NCBI GenBank assembly: GCA_024684155.1
Contig: JAIKXK010000415.1
Location: 1-7,162 of the forward strand
Direction of reading: 5' to 3'
Length of the DNA stretch: 7,162 nt
From: Lachnospiraceae bacterium
Lineage (GTDB): Bacteria; Bacillota; Clostridia; Lachnospirales; Lachnospiraceae
A program made the translations under genes and the position numbers. A model generated the notes under the pieces. The model did not search any database, was not told the origin of the DNA, and saw only the letters and a list, made by a program, of their open reading frames with translations. Positions 1 to 5,983 of this stretch are shown here, in pieces (position 1 is the stretch's first letter; every line of letters begins with the position of its first letter).

Positions 1-1632
1 GAAATACGTGGTTTTATAATTTTTACGAATAAAATCTGCAGTATCCTTTTCTTCTATACCTTCCACACAAATTTGTTTTTCCAAATCATTTGCGCAGGAA
101 GTAACAGCACGAATCAAAATCTGCTTTTCTTTGTTTGATACAATATCTTTCACATAGTCCTTATCAATTTTAATCTGGGCCACAGGAAGCGACACCATCA
201 ATGTAAGAGCAGAATATCCTGTTCCAAAATCATCTAAGGCCGTATGAATACCTAAGGACTTAAAGAAGGCTACCCTGTTTCTTAGCTGTTCTTTATCTAA
301 GACACGACATCGTTCCGTAAGTTCTAACTTTAAATTCTCTGGTGGGAATCCTACTTCATTTATAATGCGTACCACATCTTCATTGAAGTTTTCTCTCTGC
401 AATTGTGGATATGCCAGATTAATATTTATGGTAAAATCCGGTTGTTGTTTCACCACAGGAAGCATGTCCGTCATGGCAGTTTTCAATATCCATTTCCCCA
501 GATCATAAAACAGTGGATCTTGTTCCAGCCAATCAATATACACATCCGGAGGAATCACAATTCCATTTTCATCCTTCCAGCGAAGAAGAGCTTCCGCTCC
601 CATAATTTTTTCCGTATTTGAATCTACAATAGGCTGATAGGTCAAAAAGAATCCCTTCACCTTTGGAACAATGGAATTTCTGATACTGGCCAATAATTCC
701 AATTGGTTTTTATTGGTTGATAAGAACTCCTGATCCACGGAAATCAGATTTTGCATATTGCCCTTTTTGGCTACATCCAAGGCATATAATACACTGTTAT
801 ATACCGTATTAATATCTGTCTTTGGATGATCCACTTCAATATAGCTTCCACAGATATCAGCAGAAACACGGTTACCATCTATGACAATTTGATTTTTACA
901 GTAATCACGAATATGGGAGAATTTCTCCTTCATCTGCTCTCGATTGGTATCTTCCACATGGCTTAAAATTGCAAACTTTGTTCCCTCTAAGCGGAACACC
1001 CTGCAATTTTCTTTGTTTACCATCATGTGATTTGACAATTCTTTTAAGATACGATTTCCCATTTCAAACCCATAGGTGGCATTTAAATTGGCAAATCTTT
1101 GGATTCCTAAAAAACAAAGAACATAAGCTTCATTTTGCTGTGAGAAACGATCCATATAACGAAGCAGACTCTGATGAGAATACAAACCTGTAACAGGATC
1201 TACTGCATCTTCTTTTTCATGATTAATAATGGTTCCAACGAAATATTTAATTTCGCCCTGGGAATCACAGATTACTCTTCCTCTGCAGGAACAGCTAACA
1301 TATTCACCTTCTTTATTTCTGGCACGATAAAAAATATCATGAGTGTATTTTTTACCAGTAAATAAATCCTTGATTTCTTCTATGTATTTTCCACGATCTT
1401 CTGGAGCAATATGCTCTAGCCAAATATCTCCTGCTCCATACATTTCCATGGAAGGTAACCCAAAATACTCCACTGCTTCTCTAGACCAAATAGAATAGTC
1501 TTCAGACAGGTTATTAATGAATACATATTTTCCATCTGCAGTCTCTGAAAAAGAATCAAATATTCCAGGAAACAGCTGAACAAAAGAATCCATGTCCAGC
1601 TTTTCTAAATGTTCAATTTTACTACTCTCCAT
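1..1632 (-). CDS. PAS-GGDEF-EAL protein, probable c-di-GMP phosphodiesterase (C-terminus cut by window edge)
   Basis: I translated this frame by hand; it is open from the ATG at 1632 to the window edge, giving 544 residues. A PAS-like sensor domain covers about residues 18-140. A GGDEF-fold domain starts at the DPVTGLY motif (residue 145), but its signature reads EGTKF (216-220) instead of GGDEF, so cyclase activity is unlikely. The EAL domain starts near 330 and keeps the expected catalytic and metal-binding residues: E347 in EALLRW, N405, E437 in ELTE, D467-D468 in DDFGTGYS, K488 in KID and E524 in VEGIE. The window ends just before the expected QG(Y)F motif. The likely role is hydrolysis of c-di-GMP to pGpG, with the dead GGDEF domain perhaps acting as a GTP-binding regulator, as in known degenerate GGDEF-EAL proteins (inference). 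No membrane segment is visible, so it is probably cytosolic. The start is supported by AGGTGA (1637-1642), 4 bases upstream. It follows the EAL-HDOD gene by 14 bases, which implies co-transcription. Confidence 0.93.
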   Translation of the reverse strand, partial: MESSKIEHLEKLDMDSFVQLFPGIFDSFSETADGKYVFINNLSEDYSIWSREAVEYFGLPSMEMYGAGDIWLEHIAPEDRGKYIEEIKDLFTGKKYTHDIFYRARNKEGEYVSCSCRGRVICDSQGEIKYFVGTIINHEKEDAVDPVTGLYSHQSLLRYMDRFSQQNEAYVLCFLGIQRFANLNATYGFEMGNRILKELSNHMMVNKENCRVFRLEGTKFAILSHVEDTNREQMKEKFSHIRDYCKNQIVIDGNRVSADICGSYIEVDHPKTDINTVYNSVLYALDVAKKGNMQNLISVDQEFLSTNKNQLELLASIRNSIVPKVKGFFLTYQPIVDSNTEKIMGAEALLRWKDENGIVIPPDVYIDWLEQDPLFYDLGKWILKTAMTDMLPVVKQQPDFTININLAYPQLQRENFNEDVVRIINEVGFPPENLKLELTERCRVLDKEQLRNRVAFFKSLGIHTALDDFGTGYSALTLMVSLPVAQIKIDKDYVKDIVSNKEKQILIRAVTSCANDLEKQICVEGIEEKDTADFIRKNYKTTYF

Positions 1633-1646
1633 ACCATCACCTGCGC

Positions 1647-2870
1647 TTAGATTGACATCAAATCCCTATACCAGGATAAGGATGCCAAATATGCTTCATA
1701 TACATCATTCATCTGAATGTTAGATAGAAGCATACGACGACTTACTTCCTGCCATGAAGCATCCTCATATGCTTTCATGAAAGTAAGCACTTCTGCCAGC
1801 TTTCCTTCTTCATTTAATAGCGCATTTGCAATTGGTTTTGACACATTAATATTTTCAAGTGCCTCTTCCATAGGTTGTTCTAAAATAATATCCAATACAG
1901 AAAACAATCCCATTAAGAATAGTTCCTGTGAGTCCTGTTCCATATGGAAAATAGGAGCTAACATCTCAGCAAATCTAGCTCGTATCATGGAAATACGTGT
2001 AATTTCACTTGGACGATCTGAGCATAATTCTTTTGTAACTGCAGTATTAATCCAACGCTTTAACTCCTCCTGTCCAAGCATGGCAACTGCATTTCGAATA
2101 GACTTAATTCCTGAATTTACCGTCATTCGATTAACAATCTTTAAAAGTTCAATAACAAGAGCAGGGTCACGACCAATAATATCTGCTGCTGCCGTTAAAT
2201 CGAAATCTGGATTATTTACTACCTTTAAAAGTTCTAAATAAGTAACTTTTAATGGTGCTAACTGTTTATCCTGTGCGTGTTTCGGGATACGGAAAAACTC
2301 GCCTTCATAAAAATCAAATCCACCTATCTTTACTAAGGATTCATACTCTTCCGGTGTAGCAACATCTACTGCACATAATTTTAAATTTGGGAAAATTGTA
2401 TGGAACAGGCGTCTTGCCTTTTCAATATCGACCCGATGGTGATTTAAGAATACATAATCCATCAAGTCCATAACTGGCTTATAATCCCCAAGCTGATTTA
2501 GTGGAACTCGTCGAATAGCAAATCGAAATCCCTGAACCTTTAATTCTTTAATACGATCAATATACTGCTTTTTCGGTTCTACATATTGATCAATAAGAAG
2601 AACTACCTTTTCCGGTTTATTTGCTCCCTGACCTTTAATATCTGTAAACAAAGAAACATTTGAGACAGGAATAAATACTTCCCTATCATCCACTAAAGTT
2701 TCCAGGCCCATATGCTGAATAACTTCAACGCCTTCTACACTCATAGCTGAATCCCATCTACCACTGCTGCCTTTTATGGCATCTAGTAATAAATCATCCC
2801 TTTGTGCAAATATAGAATAAGCCTTTACAATCATGTTTTTATCAAACATTGGCAATAACGTTGCTAACAT
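1647..2870 (-). CDS. YuxH-type protein: degenerate EAL domain fused to HDOD domain
   Basis: The protein has 407 residues, a usual length for EAL-HDOD proteins of the YuxH type. Residues 1-195 have the EAL fold pattern but not its chemistry. The segment where EAL would sit reads AYSIF (17-21), the DD pair of the DDF motif is replaced by R120-R121 (AIRRVP), the KID lysine/aspartate region reads FLNHH (141-145), and the QG motif reads EG (189-190). It should therefore not hydrolyse c-di-GMP. Residues about 203-395 match an HDOD domain, including TAAADIIGRDPALVIELLK and a GIKSIRNAVAMLG segment, without a catalytic HD pair. Such proteins are thought to act as signalling scaffolds or output proteins. 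AGGAGG (2877-2882) lies 6 bases before the ATG and fixes the start. A probable promoter lies just upstream, and the PAS-GGDEF-EAL gene follows 14 bases downstream. The partners and the process controlled are not visible from the sequence. Confidence 0.9.
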   Translation of the reverse strand: MLATLLPMFDKNMIVKAYSIFAQRDDLLLDAIKGSSGRWDSAMSVEGVEVIQHMGLETLVDDREVFIPVSNVSLFTDIKGQGANKPEKVVLLIDQYVEPKKQYIDRIKELKVQGFRFAIRRVPLNQLGDYKPVMDLMDYVFLNHHRVDIEKARRLFHTIFPNLKLCAVDVATPEEYESLVKIGGFDFYEGEFFRIPKHAQDKQLAPLKVTYLELLKVVNNPDFDLTAAADIIGRDPALVIELLKIVNRMTVNSGIKSIRNAVAMLGQEELKRWINTAVTKELCSDRPSEITRISMIRARFAEMLAPIFHMEQDSQELFLMGLFSVLDIILEQPMEEALENINVSKPIANALLNEEGKLAEVLTFMKAYEDASWQEVSRRMLLSNIQMNDVYEAYLASLSWYRDLMSI

Positions 2871-2907
2871 AGTGTTCCTCCTAGCTTCTATTCTCCCTAA
2901 TATAAGT

Positions 2908-2936
2908 ATAATAGCATAAATTTCGATTAGTTTCGA
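2908..2936 (-). promoter_or_regulatory. Probable promoter of the EAL-HDOD / PAS-GGDEF-EAL pair
   Basis: On the minus strand, a -35-like TCGAAA (2931-2936) is separated by 17 bases from a -10-like TATTAT (2908-2913). Transcription would start near 2901, giving a leader of about 30 bases that contains the AGGAGG site. An alternative -10, TATACT, overlaps at 2905-2910. The region is AT-rich, so chance matches are possible. The location in a 74-base gap between genes favours a real promoter. Confidence 0.5.
2921..2936 (-). repeat. Direct repeat TCGAAA with 10-bp period at the promoter
   Basis: The minus strand reads TCGAAACTAATCGAAA, that is TCGAAA twice with a 10-base period. The first copy is the proposed -35 hexamer and the second lies in the spacer. 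Ten bases is one helical turn, so the copies present the same face of DNA. This could be a regulator binding site or chance in AT-rich sequence. Confidence 0.3.
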
Positions 2937-2944
2937 CTTATTTA

Positions 2945-3304
2945 TTATCGATCCAATCCCATACCATGCTTTCTTAAATACCGTTCGATATCACTTAAAC
3001 CATCTCCGCCTGCAGAGGCTTTTTTTTCAAGTTCTTCCTTCATGCAGCGCTTCGAAACATCTATCACATCTCTTTTTACTTCCTCAGTATACCAATCTTC
3101 TATCTTTGCCTTTTGATCCACATTTTCAGGGAAGGTCAAAGTACTCATAGCAAACATAAGATGTGAAGTTGCCCGCTCTTTCACCGCATGTTTTATATCC
3201 TCGTCAACAGGTGCACTAGGATGTTCTTTCGTATACTCCCTTACACAAATTTCATAAGCTTCATTTACTTTTTCTTCTACTATTTTTGAAAAATCTTCTA
3301 TCAT
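2945..3304 (-). CDS. Hypothetical charged helical protein, 119 aa
   Basis: I do not recognise a family. With the start chosen here the product has 119 residues, is rich in Glu, Lys and Asp, and lacks a signal peptide or membrane segment. It looks mostly alpha-helical and cytosolic, with one proline-containing break around EHPSAPVDED and a glycine-rich hinge (AGGDG) before a short C-terminal helix (SDIERYLRKHG). The open frame extends upstream to 3337, overlapping the end of the kinase-like gene. The ATG at 3304 is preferred because GGGAG (3311-3315) lies 6 bases before it, whereas the ATG at 3337 would initiate inside the kinase gene with no clear ribosome binding site. It sits 22 bases after the cytidylate kinase-like gene with no terminator between, so the two are very likely co-transcribed and may act together (inference). 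Confidence 0.8.
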   Translation of the reverse strand: MIEDFSKIVEEKVNEAYEICVREYTKEHPSAPVDEDIKHAVKERATSHLMFAMSTLTFPENVDQKAKIEDWYTEEVKRDVIDVSKRCMKEELEKKASAGGDGLSDIERYLRKHGMGLDR

Positions 3305-3326
3305 AACTCTCTCCCTTTTGTAAATC

Positions 3327-3923
3327 CTACAAGTCAAATTTTTTATTTACAAATTCAATTAATACTTCCGCTGTTTTTTCAATTCCAAGGCAGGATGCAT
3401 TGACGCAAAGATCATACCCCCTTGCATCTCCCCACTTTATGTCTGAATAATAATTGTGATATTTTTTTCTGGTAGCATCCATCTTTTGAATTCGAAAGAT
3501 TGCCTCATGTTTTGAGCGATTTTCCCTATCCATAACACGATGAATTTTATCGTATTTATCCGCCAGGACAAAAAAACTAACCAGTCCATCATACTCTCGT
3601 AAAATTGTTTCCCCACACCGTCCTACAATCACAAAAGACTCTCCACTATCTGCCTTTTTCTGTATAAATTCGAACTGTTTTTTCGCTATAATTTCTTCCA
3701 TGGAGTTTGTATGACCACGAACACGACGGGTAAACAATGGATGTGCCGTCTTTTCATCATACTTTGAGATATCATCTATTTGAGAATGTTCACTGTCAAA
3801 AATATGATCAAGAATATTCTTGTCGTAATAAGAAATTCCCAGCTTTTCCGCCATGATTTGGGCAATCTTGTGACCACCACTACCGAACTCGCGCCCCAAT
3901 GTGATTAGAATCTGTCTTTCCAT
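3327..3923 (-). CDS. Cytidylate kinase-like family protein
   Basis: The protein has 198 residues and the layout of the cytidylate kinase-like family (P-loop NMP kinase fold). The N-terminal beta strand and loop read ITLGREFGSGG (7-17). This resembles the family's glycine-rich loop but lacks the usual GK[ST] of a Walker A motif. Further landmarks are YYDKNIL (32-38), the VGRCGE strand-loop (100-105), a strand-like FFVLAD (117-122) and an Arg/Lys-rich lid region from MDREN (131) to KKYHNYY (153-159). Family members are presumed to phosphorylate CMP or a related substrate, but the real substrate is not established here; this may not be the housekeeping Cmk. The start at 3923 is chosen because AAGGAG (3930-3935) lies 6 bases upstream. 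The longer form from 3944 has no ribosome binding site. It heads a unit with the 119-aa helical protein and has an extended -10 promoter. Confidence 0.85.
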   Translation of the reverse strand: MERQILITLGREFGSGGHKIAQIMAEKLGISYYDKNILDHIFDSEHSQIDDISKYDEKTAHPLFTRRVRGHTNSMEEIIAKKQFEFIQKKADSGESFVIVGRCGETILREYDGLVSFFVLADKYDKIHRVMDRENRSKHEAIFRIQKMDATRKKYHNYYSDIKWGDARGYDLCVNASCLGIEKTAEVLIEFVNKKFDL

Positions 3924-3972
3924 CCCCTTCTCCTTTTGTCCCATTATTCAATTTAATAAAAACCCTATTGTT

Positions 3973-3999
3973 ATTATACCATAAATTGATTTTTAACAA
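3973..3999 (-). promoter_or_regulatory. Probable extended -10 promoter of the cytidylate kinase-like gene
   Basis: On the minus strand, TGGTATAAT (3973-3981) gives a perfect TATAAT with the TGn extension. A weak -35, TTGTTA (3994-3999), lies at a short 15-base spacing. The extended -10 can compensate for a poor -35. Transcription would start near 3966, about 43 bases ahead of the chosen ATG. It lies directly downstream of the small gene's terminator, as expected for a new transcription unit. Confidence 0.65.
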
Positions 4000-4023
4000 A
4001 TATCTTCAAAGGATTCAGGCAAG

Positions 4024-4058
4024 AAAAAAAGACATTCTCAATTTCTTGAGAAATGTCT
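4024..4058 (-). terminator. Intrinsic terminator of the 72-aa small gene
   Basis: On the minus strand, AGACATT-T-CTCAA pairs with TTGAG-AATGTCT around a GAAA tetraloop (plus-strand stem arms 4030-4041 and 4046-4058). This is a 12-bp stem with a single bulged T. A T-tract follows immediately (4024-4029). The tract is on the minus-strand side only, so it terminates transcription coming from the small gene. Confidence 0.88.
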
Positions 4059-4075
4059 CTGTAATCACATTTAAA

Positions 4076-4294
4076 CTAGCTAAGAGCTACCTGCTCTTTA
4101 AAGCGGAAAAACTTGTGGAACCCATCTTCATAAATCCAAGTATCACCTGTAGGCCCCTTGCTAAAACGATACGCCATGCCATGTTCAGGTTGTTCTAGCA
4201 TAACGTCTTTCATCTGAGTTTTTGCTGCTTCTACAATCTGATTTGCTTCAATCTGAATTCGTGACTCACTCATTATAATACTTTCCTTCTTCAT
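4076..4294 (-). CDS. Small hypothetical protein, 72 aa (or 65 aa from an internal start)
   Basis: I do not recognise a family. The first half is probably a helix (IQIEANQIVEAAKTQMKDVM). The second half is rich in aromatics and glycines, with YRFSKGPTGDTWIYEDGF and HKFFRFKEQ, which suggests a short beta-hairpin unit. There is no signal peptide, membrane helix or cysteine pair. Two starts are possible: the ATG at 4294 with GAGGAA 8 bases upstream, or the ATG at 4273 (MSESRIQ) with AAGGAAA upstream. The first is given, but the shorter form is nearly as credible. That the gene is real is supported by a near-consensus promoter about 60 bases upstream, a ribosome binding site and a strong terminator directly after the stop. 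It is therefore a single-gene unit inserted between rpe and the kinase-like gene. Confidence 0.8.
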   Translation of the reverse strand: MKKESIIMSESRIQIEANQIVEAAKTQMKDVMLEQPEHGMAYRFSKGPTGDTWIYEDGFHKFFRFKEQVALS

Positions 4295-4350
4295 CGCAAT
4301 TCTTCCTCATAACTGCTAATTTTTCATTTCATATTACAATTCCGAATGGT

Positions 4351-4379
4351 ATTATACTCAGATGTAAATTAAATTTCAA
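4351..4379 (-). promoter_or_regulatory. Near-consensus sigma-A type promoter of the small gene
   Basis: On the minus strand, TTGAAA (4374-4379) and TATAAT (4351-4356) are separated by exactly 17 bases, which is 5/6 and 6/6 to consensus. Start of transcription is expected near 4344, giving a leader of about 50 bases. I saw no riboswitch-like structure in that leader. Confidence 0.82.
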
Positions 4380-4417
4380 GGCCTATGAGCAAAAAAAATT
4401 GTATTAATTAATAAACT

Positions 4418-5065
4418 TTATATAATTTCCAAAAAGTCTGATACATTCTTCGTAATATCACCTTTAAATATTGCAGAGCCAGCCACAATGATATTCGCTC
4501 CCGCTTCAATAATTTCTTCGACATTTTCCAATGTAATTCCACCATCTACCTCGATATCAGTCTTCAATCCCTTTTGTTCCAGCAAACGATATAAATCTGA
4601 CACCTTGTCACGACAGTAAGGAATAAACTTCTGTCCTCCAAATCCAGGGTTCACTGTCATAATTAAAACCATATCAACCTTAGGTAAAACATATTCTATT
4701 TCGCTTAAAGGTGTGGAAGGATTAAGGGCCACTCCAGCCATTACCTTCTCTGCCTTAATCATATCAATTACAGCATCCAAATGCTTTGTACTTTCCGCAT
4801 GTACAGTAATAATATCTGCTCCGGCTTCAGCAAATTCATGAATATAACGTTCTGGTTGTTCAATCATTAAATGTACGTCCAAAACACAATCTGTAATCTT
4901 TCGGACAGATTTTAAAACAGGAATGCCAAAAGATATATTTTGTACAAACATTCCATCCATTACATCAAAATGGATATATTCTGCTCCTGCCTCATCAGCC
5001 AAGCGAATATCTCTTTCCAAATTAGCAAAATCTGCTGATAAAATTGATGGTGATAGACAACTCAT
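4418..5065 (-). CDS. rpe: Ribulose-phosphate 3-epimerase
   Basis: This enzyme interconverts D-ribulose 5-phosphate and D-xylulose 5-phosphate in the non-oxidative pentose phosphate pathway. The 215-residue length is typical. The TIM-barrel landmarks are all present: LSPSILSADF (4-13), HFDVMDG (32-38), DVHLMI (63-68), the phosphate-loop NPGFGGQKF (139-147), EVDGGI (172-177) and AGSAIF near the end. H32, D34, H65 and D174 are the expected metal ligands, with D34 and D174 as the acid/base pair. The ATG at 5065 has AGGAG just upstream, overlapping the rsgA stop codon, and the gap to rsgA is 11 bases. The prkC-rsgA-rpe order is a familiar Firmicute arrangement. No convincing hairpin terminator follows; only an AT palindrome and a run of T residues are seen after the stop, so some read-through into the small gene is possible. 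Confidence 0.97.
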   Translation of the reverse strand: MSCLSPSILSADFANLERDIRLADEAGAEYIHFDVMDGMFVQNISFGIPVLKSVRKITDCVLDVHLMIEQPERYIHEFAEAGADIITVHAESTKHLDAVIDMIKAEKVMAGVALNPSTPLSEIEYVLPKVDMVLIMTVNPGFGGQKFIPYCRDKVSDLYRLLEQKGLKTDIEVDGGITLENVEEIIEAGANIIVAGSAIFKGDITKNVSDFLEII

Positions 5066-5072
5066 TTTATAT

Positions 5073-5079
5073 ACTCCTA
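5073..5079 (-). promoter_or_regulatory. rpe ribosome binding site overlapping the rsgA stop codon
   Basis: The minus strand reads TAGGAGT; its first three bases (5077-5079) are the rsgA stop codon and AGGAG is the rpe ribosome binding site. Spacing to the rpe ATG at 5065 is about 9 bases. Termination and re-initiation by the same ribosomes is plausible. Confidence 0.7.
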
Positions 5080-5967
5080 ATATTTTTTCCCACTTTTTAT
5101 TTCTTCATAAAAAGCTTTATAGTTCTCATAACGACTTGAATTTATAATTCCCTTTTTTAAATCCTCCTTCACCCCACATGAAGGTTCATGTATATGCGCA
5201 CACCCCGAAAACTTGCATTCTAATCGTCCTGCTCGCATTTCTGGAAAAAGTTCATCCAATTCTTCACACTCAATTTCCGGTAAATACATAGATCCAAATC
5301 CCGGTGTATCCATGATATAACTATGATCATTTAAGGCAATTAACTGACTATGTCTTGTAGTTTGCTTTCCAGAATCCATTTTTTTCATAATATCATCTGT
5401 ATCCATTACTACATTAGACTGTAGTTCATTAATAATAGAGGATTTTCCCACACCTGAGGGGCCTGCTACCGTAGAAAGTTTTCCCTCCAGACAGGCTTTT
5501 ATCTCATCCAGCCCCTTTTTTTCTTTTGTAGAAGAAAAAATAACTTTATAGCCAGAAGACTCATAAATATCTTTATAAGATTTTGCTTCTTCTTCTGAAA
5601 CTAAATCCGTTTTATTAAAGCAAATCACAACCGGTAAATCTCTGTATTCCATATTCACAAGGAATCGATCCAAAAGTCCTAAGTTAGGCTTTGGTTTTTT
5701 TAAGGCAAAAATCACAAGGGCCTGATCCACATTTGCAACTGGTGGTCTTAATAACTCTGACGTTCTTTCATGGATATGTTCCACATTTCCTGTCTTATCC
5801 GCTTCCGAAATCACTCGAATGTCTGCAATATCACCTACAAGAGGTTTGATTCCTTCCTTACGGAATCCACCTTTTGCCTTACACTCATAAATTCCGGATT
5901 TTGCTACATAAACGTAGTAAAATCCGGAAATTCCCTTTATGATTCTTCCTGTTTTGATTTCTTCCAT
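5077..5967 (-). CDS. rsgA: Small ribosomal subunit biogenesis GTPase RsgA
   Basis: RsgA is a circularly permuted GTPase that checks late maturation of the 30S subunit. The product has 296 residues, normal for the family. An N-terminal OB-fold covers about 1-70. The permuted G motifs occur in the diagnostic order G4 NKTD (118-121), G1 P-loop GPSGVGKSS (169-177), switch I T203-T204 and G3 DTPG (220-223). The C-terminal zinc-binding motif is intact (C251, C256, H258, C264). The ATG at 5967 is 8 bases after the kinase stop, and its ribosome binding site (AGGTAGG) runs through that stop codon. In Bacillus the homologue CpgA/YloQ is encoded beside, and phosphorylated by, the PrkC kinase, so the context points to the same signalling link here (established for the family, inferred here). 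Confidence 0.97.
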   Translation of the reverse strand: MEEIKTGRIIKGISGFYYVYVAKSGIYECKAKGGFRKEGIKPLVGDIADIRVISEADKTGNVEHIHERTSELLRPPVANVDQALVIFALKKPKPNLGLLDRFLVNMEYRDLPVVICFNKTDLVSEEEAKSYKDIYESSGYKVIFSSTKEKKGLDEIKACLEGKLSTVAGPSGVGKSSIINELQSNVVMDTDDIMKKMDSGKQTTRHSQLIALNDHSYIMDTPGFGSMYLPEIECEELDELFPEMRAGRLECKFSGCAHIHEPSCGVKEDLKKGIINSSRYENYKAFYEEIKSGKKY

Positions 5968-5983
5968 ATACCTACCTATTGTT
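5968..5983 (-). promoter_or_regulatory. rsgA ribosome binding site overlapping the prkC stop codon
   Basis: The minus strand reads AATAGGTAGGTAT before the rsgA ATG. The TAG in this stretch (5976-5978) is the kinase stop, and the AGGTAGG purine run begins within it. This suggests translational coupling between kinase and GTPase synthesis. Confidence 0.65.

Noticed and set aside
403..1365. Several short plus-strand open frames (403-621, 969-1193, 1174-1365)
   Set aside because: All are antisense to the continuous PAS-GGDEF-EAL frame, whose motifs are clear; the short products have no recognisable features.
1717..2241. Plus-strand open frame of 174 codons inside the EAL-HDOD gene
   Set aside because: It is antisense to a well-supported HDOD domain; its Ser-rich product looks like a shadow translation and I recognise no ribosome binding site or family.
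3305..3337. Longer start for the 119-aa protein, overlapping the kinase-like gene
   Set aside because: GGGAG sits 6 bases before the ATG at 3304, while the earlier ATG lies within the kinase-like gene without a supporting site.
3924..3944. Longer start for the cytidylate kinase-like gene
   Set aside because: The upstream ATG has no ribosome binding site, and AAGGAG lies within the extra codons at ideal spacing for the ATG at 3923.
4385..4417. Possible rpe terminator (AT palindrome TATTAATTAATA then T-run on the minus strand)
   Set aside because: The stem is pure A-T with no loop, and the T-run is separated from it; too weak to call as an intrinsic terminator.
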